Source: Rhizobium sp. RCAM05350 (lineage in GTDB: Bacteria; Pseudomonadota; Alphaproteobacteria; Rhizobiales; Rhizobiaceae). From it: a stretch of 64,000 nt of DNA. Of this stretch, positions 31,106 through 40,951 are shown piece by piece. Position 1 is the stretch's first letter, and each line of letters begins with the position of its first letter. Location of the stretch: positions 310,001-374,000 of the forward strand of contig CP087975.1 in assembly GCA_024426085.1 (NCBI GenBank), written 5' to 3'. Made by a program: the position numbers and the translations under genes. The notes beneath the pieces are model-generated. The model was given only the letters and a program-made list of their open reading frames with translations, made no database searches and had not been told where the DNA came from.

Positions 31106-31980
31106 ATGGCGCAGGACATTCTGCGATTGCGGAATGACACTCTCTCAGTGGAAGTCAGCCGCTTCGGCGGCTCACTTCTGGCCGGAAGTTATCGCAGCAT
31201 ACCCTTCCTGAAACCGACACCGACAGCCGGGCTCGCGTCGCGCCGGTTCGGGGCAGAGGCAAGCTTCCCGCTGGTGCCCTACGGTAACCGGATCGAGGCA
31301 AACTCTTTCGATTTTGGCGGCAGGCGGTTCTCGATGCAGCCCAACACAGCCGACCCCTACTGCCTGCATGGCGACGGTTGGCTCACAGAGTGGGAAATCG
31401 TGTCGCAAAGCGGCTGCGAAGCGGTGCTGCACTATGTCCATCACGAAAACCCGTCTGGCCCCTATGCCTACGACGTCATCCAGACGGTGCGGCTCGATGA
31501 TGACGCTCTGGCACTAACCCTGAGCGTTACGAACAGGTCTAATTGCGAATTACCCTTCGGACTGGGGTTCCATCCCTTCTTTCCGCGCACGCCAAAAACC
31601 CGGTTGAAGGCAAACGCGAGGCGATTTTGGACCGAACGTGGCGGGTACCTACCCGATGTTCCCGTGCCAATCCCTGAAACACTGGACTTTACAACAGCAG
31701 GGTCTCTTCCCCGCACTGGATCAACAATGCCTATGACGGCTGGGACGCAGAGGCATGCATAGAGTGGCCCGAACACGACCTTGGCCTAAGGCTAACAGCC
31801 GACGACCCATTCGACTGCTTTATGATCTATTCGCCCGATGAAAACGCTGACTTCTTCTGCTTCGAGCCCATGACACATCTCCCCAATGCCCACAATATGC
31901 CCTCAGGCGGAGGGCTGGTGGCGCTGGAGCATGGACAAAGCCTCTCCGGCTGCATCACTTTGCATCCGGTCGTGTTGTGA
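31106..31980 (+). CDS. Aldose 1-epimerase family protein (frameshifted)
   Basis: About 291 residues, GalM-type mutarotase that interconverts alpha and beta anomers of free sugars. Typical motifs are FPLVPYGNRI, the active-site His in CLHGDGWL, LGFHPFF, and the Glu in FCFEPMTHLPNA. An indel near 31705 breaks the frame before HWINNAYDGW. It starts eight bases after the permease gene and ends the AraFGH-type operon, supplying the right anomer for the sugar dehydrogenase. Confidence 0.86.
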
Positions 31981-32083
31981 GCCGAATTGGAAGCGTCAAA
32001 TGCGAAAGATTGGGCTGAAAGCCTCAAGACGGCTCTGTCACGTTGTTTGAAATGCGGATGTACCGTATCCGTGGCATCCCTCT

Positions 32084-32943
32084 TCAGTCATTATCGCCAT
32101 CTCGCCCAGCCTTAGCCAATATCGCTCGCGCACGTGATAGAACCGGCGCATCAACCATCCTGCCCTCGAACGCAAAGGCTCCACGGTTCTCACTTGTTGC
32201 CCTGTCAGCTTCGGCGAGAAGACGTTTTGCCCAAGCACATTCCGCTTCGGTAGGCGAGAAGCCGGCATTCAGAAACGGAACCGCGGACGGGTGGACGCAG
32301 GTTGTACCATCAAATCCAAAGGCCTTGGCTTCCATGGCCGCCATCTGCATGGCGCTGCTATCGGCGTAATCTGCTATGCTACGAAGAAGGCCGAATGACA
32401 ATTTTCCATGGGCTTTGGCAGCCATGTGGACCAGAAACTTGGGAAGCTGCAGGACATCCGGTGTCGGTTCGGCCCCCATCACCGTGGCAAAATCCTCGCT
32501 GCCCAGCGCCAGTCCAAGCACGCGGTCATGTGCCGCCACCGTTCGCGCATCGAACACCGCACCCGGATCCTCGATGAGACCGATGAACGGCATGGGATCG
32601 TGGCCCGCTTCATGCTCCAGCGGCGCAAGATGGGCAGCAAGCTGGTCAAGCCCCTCCACGGTCCTCACTTTTGGAATGACGAGGCCATAGGCGCCGGCCC
32701 TGCACGCCGCAGATGCATCATCGAACTGCAGATCGGCATCTGAATTAATCCGCACGAAGATCGCTGCGCCCGATTGTCCTGTTTTGCGGACGGAGTCGGC
32801 CAGCGCTTCGCGGGCGCTGAGCTTGCTTGCCACTGGCACCGATCTTCGAGATCGAGGATGATCGCATCGGCGCCGCGCTGATGAGCCTTGTCAATGAACC
32901 GATCGAGATGGGCCGGAACGTAAAGCAGCGAGCGCAATTTCAT
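32084..32943 (-). CDS. CitE/HpcH-family CoA-thioester lyase (frameshifted)
   Basis: About 287-residue TIM-barrel lyase of the CitE/malyl-CoA lyase group. Motifs are [30 protein letters not shown] (broken by a missing base near 32838), VRINSDADLQFDD, IPKVRTVEGLDQL, LIEDPGAV and TTCVHPSAVPFLN. Such enzymes cleave 3-hydroxyacyl-CoA thioesters such as malyl- or citramalyl-CoA. It overlaps the CoA-transferase stop by four bases and ends a nine-gene operon, so it likely cleaves the CoA ester made by that enzyme. Confidence 0.86.
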
Positions 32944-34158
32944 CGGGCGGCTCCAGCAACGATCGTAGCTACAGCTTCGGGGGAAACACCCGCTTCAGTC
33001 AGCACCTCCGCCGTATGTTCGCCGAGCGCCGGGGCCGGACGGCGGAAGCGACCGGGGGTCGCGGACATGCGCGGGACGATGTTGTGCATTGGCAGTAAGC
33101 CATGATCCTCATCCTCCAGAGAGACGATCACCTCGCGCTCGGCGAAATGCGCATCGACGGTCGCGTCGGCGATACTGTAGATCGGACCAACGGTTGCGCC
33201 GCTGTCGCGCATGATCGCCAGCGCCTGGTCGTGCGACCGGGTCGAGAACCAGGCGCTGATTGCTTCATCGACCAGATCCCGATGTTTCAGGCGTTCGCTG
33301 TTGGTGGAAAAGCGCGGGTCTTCATTCATGTCCGCCCGGCCGATGATCTCGAAAATACGCCGGGCGACAGCCGGCGTCGAGCCGGAGAGCGCCACATACT
33401 GGCCATCGGCGCAGCGATAGACGTTGCGCGGGCACGCAGTGTTGGAGGCGCTGCCGGTCCGTTCCTTGACCTTGCCCGTTAGGGCATAGATGCTCGCCTC
33501 GGGGCCGAGCACGGAGAAGATCGGTTCCAGCAGAGACAGATCGATCACCTGTCCGCGTGCCTTGCCCTGCTGCCGGGCGAAAAGTGCCGTGACCGTGGCC
33601 GACATGCCGTAGATACCGGCGATCATGTCGGCAAGCAGCGAGCGGCGGCAGTACCAGTTCGCGGTCCGGAAACCCGGTCCGATAGGCATAACCGCTCATG
33701 CCTTCGACGATGGTGCCGAAACCTGGAAACTCGGCATAAGGACCAGTCTGACCGAAACCTGAAATCCGCACCACCACGAGATCGGGATTGCGAGCAAGCA
33801 GCGTATCCGGACCAAATCCCATCTGTTCCAGCGTCCCGGGACGATAATTTTCGACCAGAACATCGGCGCCCTCGATCAGCGCCCAGAGGGCATCGCGATC
33901 CGTCGCTTCGCGCAGGTTGAGCACCACGGAGCGTTTGTTGCGCCCATAGGTCTTCCAGAACAGCGACAGGCCCTCCTCCTTCCACTCACGCAGGGGATCA
34001 CCGACCGGCGGCTCGATCTTAATAACATCGGCCCCGAAGTCGGCGAGCTGGAGCGACAGCATATTCCCGGCCACTAACCGCGAAAGGTCGAGCACCTTGA
34101 TGCCCTCAAGCGGACCCTCGGCGCTGGGGTCCCAATGTTTCCACGAAAAGTCGGTCAT
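32940..34158 (-). CDS. Class III CoA-transferase, CaiB/BaiF family (frameshifted)
   Basis: About 405 residues. The N-terminus is [43 protein letters not shown], then the Rossmann-like core [11 protein letters not shown] and [14 protein letters not shown]. The catalytic Asp is expected in [11 protein letters not shown]. One indel near 33640 breaks the frame after PDRELVLPP. It transfers CoA between carboxylic acids. With the CitE-type lyase next to it, the pair could activate and split a hydroxy-dicarboxylate, as in citramalate or itaconate breakdown (inference). Confidence 0.87.
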
Positions 34159-35207
34159 TGGACGCGTTCGCCGGTTTTTTCATCAAACACAAGCACATTG
34201 GCGGGGTCGAAGCCGATCCTGACCTGCGCACCAGGCAAGAGTGGCGGGTCGTCACCCAGGACCATGGTAATGTCCGTCGTTGCGAGCCGGAGCGTGACTT
34301 CCTGTGTGTCGCCGGTCGGCTCGACCAGCGCAACCTCGGCGGCGACGCCGTCGTCGCTCAGGCGGATATGCTGCGGACGGATACCGTAGGTCACCCTACG
34401 CCCCTGAGCCAGATTGAGGCCGGACGGCAGCGGCAACGCGGTGCCATCGGCAAGCTGCAGAACCGCTCCATCGATCTCGCCGCGTAGTAGGTTGATTTCC
34501 GGCGATCCGATGAACCCGGCAACGAAGAGGTTACGCGGATTCCTGTAAAGCTCCAGCGGCGGCCCCATCTGTTCGATCCTGCCGCCGTTCAGCACGACGA
34601 TCGTGTCGGCCATGGTCATGGCTTCGGTCTGGTCGTGGGTGACATAGATCGTCGTCTTGCCGAGACGCTGGTGCAGCTTCTTGATCTCACCACGCATCTT
34701 GACGCGCAGCTTGGCATCGAGATTGGACAGCGGTTCGTCGAACAGAAACGCGCGGATCGCACACGATGGCGCGTCCCATGGCAACGCGCTGGCGCTGTCC
34801 ACCGGAAAGCTCGCGGGGAGCCGGCCGAGAAGGTGCTCAAGACCGAGAATCTCGGCAGCGTCGTTGACACGGCGGCTGATCTCAGCCTTGGAAACGCCTG
34901 CCAGCTTGAGTGCAAAGCTCATATTGTCGGCGACCTTCATATGCGGGTAGAGCGCATAGCTCTGGAACACCATCGCAAGGTCGCGTTCCTTTGCCGGCAT
35001 GTCGTTGACGATCTTGCCGCCGATGGTGATCTCGCCGGCGCTGATATCCTCCAGCCCGGCAATCATCCGCAACAGCGTGGACTTGCCGCAACCTGACGGA
35101 CCGACCAGCACCACGAACTCGCCGCTGCTCATATCCAGCGAGATATCGTCGAGCACGGACAGGCTGCCGTAGCTCTTGCCGACGTTCCTGAGTTCAATCT
35201 CAGACAT
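34155..35207 (-). CDS. Sugar-type ABC transporter ATP-binding protein, UgpC/MsmK-like (two compensating frameshifts)
   Basis: About 350 residues. Walker A is GPSGCGKST, the Q-loop is [11 protein letters not shown], Walker B is [15 protein letters not shown], the switch is [13 protein letters not shown], and a C-terminal TOBE domain follows. The signature [16 protein letters not shown] is encoded at about 34760-34815 but out of frame; indels near 34815 and 34755 cancel each other. It lies after the two ADP-ribosylglycohydrolase genes and is the only ATPase for the permeases at 40055-41928. Four-base overlap with the CoA-transferase gene. Confidence 0.86.
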   Translation of the reverse strand: MSEIELRNVGKSYGSLSVLDDISLDMSSGEFVVLVGPSGCGKSTLLRMIAGLEDISAGEITIGGKIVNDMPAKERDLAMVFQSYALYPHMKVADNMSFALKLAGVSKAEISRRVNDAAEILGLEHLLGRLPASFPVDSASALPWDAPSCAIRAFLFDEPLSNLDAKLRVKMRGEIKKLHQRLGKTTIYVTHDQTEAMTMADTIVVLNGGRIEQMGPPLELYRNPRNLFVAGFIGSPEINLLRGEIDGAVLQLADGTALPLPSGLNLAQGRRVTYGIRPQHIRLSDDGVAAEVALVEPTGDTQEVTLRLATTDITMVLGDDPPLLPGAQVRIGFDPANVLVFDEKTGERVQ

Positions 35208-35238
35208 GCATGTTCCTCCCAGTTGATCCGCCAAGGCC

Positions 35239-35280
35239 GCCCCGCCCGTTCCCCTCTATCGAGAGGCCGACAGGCGGGGC
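35239..35280. repeat. Nested hairpin between the large ARH gene and the ATPase gene
   Basis: Outer arms GCCCCGCC (35239-35246) and GGCGGGGC (35273-35280) enclose an inner hairpin, CCTCT-ATCG-AGAGG. It fills most of the 79-base gap between the two genes. There is no T tract, so it is more likely an mRNA processing or stability element than a full terminator. Confidence 0.5.
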
Positions 35281-35286
35281 GAGACC

Positions 35287-37389
35287 TCAGGCGGCCTCGA
35301 CGATCTCGACCGTGCCCACACTCATGCGCCCCAGCGCACCGAGCCGCAGGCCGGCCATGCCATAGATGTATTGGCCGTCATTTGCCTCGATCAGCGTCTT
35401 GCCATCGACCGAGAACGACAGCGCATTGCCATTTGCCGAAAACGCGAATGCGTAGTTACGGCCCAGCTCGCGCTTGAAAGGCGCCCTTGCCAGAACAGTG
35501 GTTCCGAAATCTTCCTTCAGGATCACCACCTCGTCGCTATCGAACCCGGCGGCATAGAACTGGCTGGTGCCCTGAACGCGCGGTTACCAGTTGCGACGCG
35601 CCCGCCAGCGGCTGGATGTCGGCCAGAACAGTGACGGAACGGGCATAATAATGCCCCGTCCAGATATCGGCATCGCTGGCCGTGTGGGCGTGGATGCGGC
35701 CGTTCTGCAGGGTCCAGTGGCCGCGGTTCCAGGTAAAGCGCGAGATCGCGCCCCATTCCTGCACTTCGGTCCGCGGGTCGATCACCGTGTGCCCGGCGCC
35801 CTCGATCTTGAAATCGGCAAGGAACAGGCGGCCGAGGAATTTCAACCGGCCGAAATATTCGACCTGGATGCCGATTTCATCGATAGCCTCCAATCCCTCG
35901 GGGACGGTGAACGCATAGTCCTGCCAACCCTGATGATCAGGCACATGCCAGCCGCCGACTTCCTCGATCGTTCCGGACATGGCGCGGCGAACATAAGGGG
36001 CGACGCGCAGATTGCCGTCGCCGTTCCATGGATCGAGCCAGAGCTTGAACGAGACCTTCTGTCCCGCATCGACCAGCGGCGTAAACATCAGGCGATAACG
36101 CTCGTCGTCAAAATCCTCCCGGCGATAAAACGGTTTCCAGAAGATGCGCCCGCCCTGCCCGCGCTCCAACCGGTCGAGTTGGATTTCAAGCGAGCCGCGT
36201 GAGCCTTCGACATGCCTTTCGGTCGACGCCTTGACGCTGACCTGATTGAAGCCCGCGGTGCAGAAGGCATGGGTGGAGCCGGGCAGATCGAAATCGAAAC
36301 GGACACCGCGCCGGGTGAAGTCTTCGAGCCAGAGAGCCGGCACGTCGTCGCCGCGAAGCTTAAGCGCCAGCACGGTCAGTTCCCGTGCAAAGGACGGAAT
36401 ATCGACAATGTTGATCGAGCCGACGACGCCGGATGCGATGACGAAATCGTTGATCGGCGTCCTGTATCGATCCCAACCCGGCTGCACGCCCTGGAACGTG
36501 CCAACGATGGCGCCGGCATTGCCGGCATTGCAGTCTGTATCCCAGCCGGCCATTGTTGCGATCTCGGCGGTGCGCGGCAGATCGCCCTCGCCGTAGAGGA
36601 TCGCCATCACGGTGACGCCCGCATTCGGGATGATATGGCAGACGCCGGGATAGCGGTCATAGCCCCATTCGGCCGTCAGCATGTCGCGGCAGGCGCGCCA
36701 GTTGCCGGGATTGGCCTTGTGAAAATCGATGACCGCCTGAGCGACGCGGGCATAGATGGAGCTTGCGTCGATGGTCGCCATGGCGGCAGCAATGATTTCG
36801 GCGATCGACGTTGCCTCGAATGCCTTGGCGATGGCGGCAGCGCAAAAGCGTGCGCCGTTCAAACCCTCGCCGTCATGGGCAACGCTTGCGGCACGCGCCG
36901 AGGCGTCGGCAGCTTTCTGCGGCTCGCCCGGATGCACCCAGCCCCAGCTGTCGATGAAGATCTGTCCGCCGATCTGCTCGGCGACGGCTGCGCCGTTCTG
37001 GGCGATGGAGCCGGACTGTGGTGCCGGGATACCGGCGCGCAGGTTGCGATAAGCCGTATGTTCGGTCGAAACACCGAAGCCGCCCCACCAGTACATGCCG
37101 TGCTCTTCGGCGGCATAGTTCACCCAGGTCCGGCCAACATCGGCGGCGCTGGCCTTCAGGCCGTAGTCATGCAGCGCACGGATGAAATAGACCGGGCCAT
37201 TGGTATCGTCATCGGCGGCGAAATTCTTGAAGTCGCGAGATATTGGGTGACTTCGCCATAGGTCTTCTGGATGCGCTCATAGCTCCAAATCGTCGGTTCC
37301 ACCGGGGCGCCGAGACGAACGCCAATGGCCTTGCCAATAAACCCGGCATAGATCTTTTCGTAAATCATCTCTTTGGTCAGCTTGGACAT
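35287..37389 (-). CDS. Large ADP-ribosylglycohydrolase-family protein with C-terminal extension (frameshifted)
   Basis: About 700 residues, twice the usual ARH length. The N-terminal half is an ARH-type all-helical domain with both metal-site motifs: DDDTNGPV (residues about 55-62) and DTDCNAGNAGAIVG. The C-terminal part, from about residue 330, is beta-rich with no membrane segment (FDFDLPGSTHAFCTAGF, FKLWLDPWNGDGNLRVAPYV, FKIEGAGHTVIDP) and looks like a carbohydrate-binding or jellyroll region. Indels near 37235 and 35585. No signal peptide. It probably cleaves an N- or O-glycosidic bond of an imported compound; the substrate is unknown. Confidence 0.8.
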
Positions 37390-37410
37390 CACGCGTCTTT
37401 CTTTGCGATT

Positions 37411-38515
37411 CTAAATCAGGAGAGCAGCACGGCTTACGGCGCGGCTGTCAGTGGCAGCCTGGTCGGCGGCAAGGATGGCTTTGACCGTTTCGGTAAACGC
37501 ATCCGCCGATGCGATGAGGTCGAGGCGGTTTGCCTCGTCGAGCAGCTGGCAATCGGCCTTGCCGATAACGTCTTCGCCATGCATGGCGCCGAGGATGGCG
37601 CCGGCCATCACGCCGATCGAGTCGGTATCGCGGCCGGAATTGATCCCGTCCTCGATCGAGCGGCGGAAATCGCCATCATTGACGAGGCAGAAGCCCAGCG
37701 CCAGCGGCAATTCCTCGATCGATCCCAGGCGGTTCGGCTGATAGGCACCCGTCAACCGGCCGGCCTTGGCGGGCGTGTGGTTGACGTCGTCGCCCATCGG
37801 GGAATAGGGCGCGATGATCCTGTGGAACTCGGCAACGACGCTCGAATGGTCGGCACCCTGTGCCTTGAGCGCGCGGGCACTCTGCGCTGATATCGGCGAT
37901 GGCGTTGCGGGTGCCATCCTTTGCCAGTGCAAGCACCGTCTCGACCACGGCATCGATCGTCGTGCCGGGAACGAAGGCCGCCGCGACTGCGGCCGCAAAC
38001 ACTCCTGCCGCTTCCAGGCCGTAGCTTTCCTGATGGCCGGAAGCAAAGGCGATTGCCTCGTCATAGGCTGCCTTCGGATCGCAAGCATTGACCACCCCGA
38101 TCGGCGCCACGTACATGGCAGCGCCGCAATTGACCATGTTGCCGATACCGCCCTGCCGGGGATCGCATGAGGTCAGCTGGTGGCGCTGGAAGATCCATTT
38201 TTCCGGGTAGAACAGCCGCTCGATCAGCATCGCCTCACGTTGCAATTCCGGCACGTAACGCGGAACCCAGGCGATCTGGCGCACCATGCCATCGGCCATG
38301 TCCCAGGCGTCCAGATGCCTGCCGACCTCGGCATAGATATCCATCAGGCAGAGCGTCATCAGCGTATCGTCGGTGACGATGCCGTTGCCGCGCACCCTGC
38401 CGTTGCGCGCCGTAGCGTCGAGCGACATCTTGTGCCATTGCGTGTCGAGCGAAGAGACCCGTCCGTAACGCGCCGCTATTTCGGCTGCCGGCAGTTTTTC
38501 GACCGGCGCCCCCAT
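37411..38515 (-). CDS. ADP-ribosylglycohydrolase-family protein (frameshifted, start uncertain)
   Basis: About 370 residues, a single ARH domain. Metal-site motifs are NGIVTDDTLMTL and GRDTDSIGVMAGAILGAMHG. ATG 38515 would cut the conserved first helix: upstream, in frame, the DNA encodes ALIHGVALGDA before MGAPVEKL, which matches the family pattern. No start codon exists in that frame before a stop at 38561-38563, so another indel near 38530 probably hides a start near 38539. A second indel lies near 37885. Adjacent to the large ARH gene (18-base gap); a joint hydrolytic pathway is likely. Confidence 0.78.
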
Positions 38516-38540
38516 GGCGTCGCCTAACGCGACGCCATGG
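38512..38540. repeat. 12-bp perfect hairpin over the ARH gene start
   Basis: CCATGGCGTCGC and GCGACGCCATGG with a five-base loop. The structure covers both candidate ATG codons of the downstream ARH gene, so in RNA it could hide the start site. It may also be the reason for the sequencing error suspected here. Confidence 0.6.
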
Positions 38541-38548
38541 ATGAGCGC

Positions 38549-38573
38549 GGACTCTCCCTTTCAGAGAGAGCCC
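38549..38573 (-). terminator. Intercistronic hairpin after the solute-binding protein gene
   Basis: Eight-base arms (GGGCTCTC and GAGAGTCC on the minus strand, one G-U pair) with a nine-base loop. It starts eight bases after the binding-protein stop. No T tract, so it probably acts as a 3' stabiliser of the binding-protein mRNA. Confidence 0.5.
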
Positions 38574-38580
38574 GGAAGCA

Positions 38581-40005
38581 CTAGTTTTTTGCATCGAGAA
38601 CAGTCCTTGCATAGTCGTTGAGACGCGTGCCGCCGGCGGCTTCCCATTCGGCAACATATTGATCCCACTGGTCCATTTTCACCGCGCCGGAGATGAACTT
38701 GTAGACCCAGGAGCGGTAGACGTTTTCGGTGGCATCAAGATCGGCGGCATAATCGGCCGGCCAGACGAATGTGTTGTCCGGCTTGAAGTCCTTCTGGATC
38801 GTCGCCAGCGACTGCTGGGCAGCTTCGGATTGCCAGACCACCGGTGGGGTCCAGTTGGCCGCCACCATGAAGCGCGCGTACCAAGTGGCGATCTTGTCGG
38901 TCACCTTGTAGGTATCCCCCTCCTTGGAGAACTCCTGGCCTTCGAAGCCAAGCCGGTCGAACATCTGACCCTCTGGGCTTGCCATGAAGTCCAGGAGCTT
39001 CATCACTTCCGCCTTATGCTCGGAGGTTGTCGAGATGGCGAAGCCACGCGATTCCTTGGACACATCGACGGCAGAAAGACCCTGGCCTCCCGGTCCCTTC
39101 GGCGGCGCCAGCAGAACGAGTTCGGTGCCCGGATGAACCTGCCGCATCTTGCCGCCGTAGATGTCGATGACTTCACCGGACGACCCGAAGATCACGCCGG
39201 CCTTGCCGGTGTAGAACTTGTCTTCCTTCACATCGAACTTAGTGGTGATGTATTCTGGATCGTAGAGTCCCTGCTCGCGCAGCGAGGCGTAGAACGCGAT
39301 CTTGTCCTTCTCCTGACTGGTGGTCCGGGCGCTGACCCATTCGCCGGCCGGGTTTTTCATCCAGCTGCCGGTAATCCCGAAGGCCTGGTTGAAGATCGAA
39401 TCCAGCTCATTTGTGTTATCGGCGGTGGTCACGCCATAGGTATCGGCGACACCATTGCCGTCGAGATCGCCGTCCTTGATCGCCTTGAACAGGGTCACAT
39501 AGTCCTCGACCGTTTCAGGCGTCCTCAGGCCGGTCTTTTCCAGCCAATCCTTGCGGATCACCGGCTGCGGGCCGCGAACCGGATAGACATAGAGAAGATA
39601 GGGATAGTTCTTCAGACGCTCGACATTGTGTGGCCAGAGCGCATCCTTAAGATAGGTCGTGTCTGCGATCATCGGCCCCAGATCTTCAAGCACGCCCTGC
39701 TCGACCATCTTGGCATCGCCACCCTGGAAATAGATCAGGTCCGGGATATCGCCCGACAGCAGCATGACCGAAAGCTTGTCGGCATAGCCAGACGACGGCA
39801 GATCCACGAGTTCGATATCCAGATCGGTGCCCTGCGCCTTCAGCGCTTCCTCAATGCGCTGCAGGTGCTTGACATCATCCGGGTTGGTCGGACCGAAATC
39901 CTTGGATACGATCCGGATCTTGATCGGGTCGGCCATGGCAGGCACGGTGATGCCCAGGCACAGTGCCAGGGCGGTCGAGGTCGTCAGGACCAGTTTTCTA
40001 AGCAT
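38581..40005 (-). CDS. Extracellular solute-binding protein, LipO/YtcQ-like CUT1 family
   Basis: Intact 474-residue periplasmic binding protein. The signal peptide ends at VPAMA. It contains a calcium-loop-like DLDGNGVADTYG (Asp180, Asp182, Asn184, Asp188), common in this binding-protein group, and the aromatic C-terminal region WTPPVVWQSEAAQQSLATIQKDF. No lipobox Cys, so it is soluble in the periplasm. It belongs with the two permeases upstream; relatives bind oligosaccharides such as rhamnogalacturonan pieces, but the ligand here is unknown. Confidence 0.88.
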   Translation of the reverse strand: MLRKLVLTTSTALALCLGITVPAMADPIKIRIVSKDFGPTNPDDVKHLQRIEEALKAQGTDLDIELVDLPSSGYADKLSVMLLSGDIPDLIYFQGGDAKMVEQGVLEDLGPMIADTTYLKDALWPHNVERLKNYPYLLYVYPVRGPQPVIRKDWLEKTGLRTPETVEDYVTLFKAIKDGDLDGNGVADTYGVTTADNTNELDSIFNQAFGITGSWMKNPAGEWVSARTTSQEKDKIAFYASLREQGLYDPEYITTKFDVKEDKFYTGKAGVIFGSSGEVIDIYGGKMRQVHPGTELVLLAPPKGPGGQGLSAVDVSKESRGFAISTTSEHKAEVMKLLDFMASPEGQMFDRLGFEGQEFSKEGDTYKVTDKIATWYARFMVAANWTPPVVWQSEAAQQSLATIQKDFKPDNTFVWPADYAADLDATENVYRSWVYKFISGAVKMDQWDQYVAEWEAAGGTRLNDYARTVLDAKN

Positions 40006-40054
40006 TTCGTCTCCTCCGTTAGATTTGCTTTTTTTGGTTGTTGCGTCGTCACGA

Positions 40055-40951
40055 TCAGCCCTTGAGCGCGCCGCTCATGGTGCCCTTGGTGAAGAATTTC
40101 AGGATCAGCGGATAGATCGCCAGGATCGGCACGATGGTCAGAAGGATCATGCCGGCCTTGAGCGCCCGCAGGTTGAGCTGACCCGCACCGGTATTGTTGT
40201 TGGCGCTGTCAGCCCCGACGATCGCGACCTTGTCGCCATCGATGACGAACTGGCGCAGCACCACCTGCAGCGGCCATTTTTCCTGGTCGTTGAGATAGAT
40301 CATCGCCCGGAAGAACTCGTTCCAGTGAAAGACGAGGTAGAACAGCGAGATCGTTGCCAGCGCCGGCTTGGCGAGCGGCAGAACCAGATGCCAGAAGATC
40401 TGGAAAGGGTTGGCGCCATCGAGTTCGGCCGCTTCCAGAAGCTCATTCGGAATCTCTTCGAAGAAGCGGATGAGGATGATCAGGTACCAGGCATTCACGG
40501 CCTTGTAGAGGATCACGGACCAGTAGCTGTCGAGCAATCCTAGCCGTTTGTTGACGAAATAATCCGGAATGATACCCGTCTCGAAGACGATGGTGACGAG
40601 AACGAGGATGAACAGTGCCTTGCGTCCCGGCAGATTCGGCCGCGACAGCCCCCAGGCCATCAACGCCGTGCCAACGACGCCGATCAGGGTGCTGACCCCC
40701 GTGATGAAGATCGAGTTGATGATACCGCGCTGAACATTGGGATGCTGCAGCAGGACGCCCCACACCTCGAACGACAAACCGTCCGGCAGGATGGCCAGCC
40801 CGCTCATGCCCGGCACCTTGCCAGGCGCCGATAGCGAAACGGCCAGAAGGTTCAGGATCGGCTGAACGGTCACGACGACCAGCAGCAGAAGCGTTGAAAC
40901 AATGATCGCGTATTCGATGTGTTCAATCGGAGTCTTGCGCGACAGGGCCAT
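40055..40951 (-). CDS. Sugar-type ABC transporter permease, LplC/YtcP-like
   Basis: Intact 298-residue permease with six predicted membrane helices. The coupling loop is NELLEAAELDGANPFQIFWHLVLPLAKPALATI. The C-terminal TKGTMSGALKG is typical of the YtcP group (carbohydrate uptake CUT1). Its start overlaps the stop of the previous permease by one base, so the two subunits are made together. Confidence 0.92.
   Translation of the reverse strand: MALSRKTPIEHIEYAIIVSTLLLLVVVTVQPILNLLAVSLSAPGKVPGMSGLAILPDGLSFEVWGVLLQHPNVQRGIINSIFITGVSTLIGVVGTALMAWGLSRPNLPGRKALFILVLVTIVFETGIIPDYFVNKRLGLLDSYWSVILYKAVNAWYLIILIRFFEEIPNELLEAAELDGANPFQIFWHLVLPLAKPALATISLFYLVFHWNEFFRAMIYLNDQEKWPLQVVLRQFVIDGDKVAIVGADSANNNTGAGQLNLRALKAGMILLTIVPILAIYPLILKFFTKGTMSGALKG

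Noticed and set aside
28617-31211. 864-residue AraG-AraH fusion
   Set aside because: One base too many near 30107; in the right frame AraG stops at TGA 30148 overlapping the AraH ATG.
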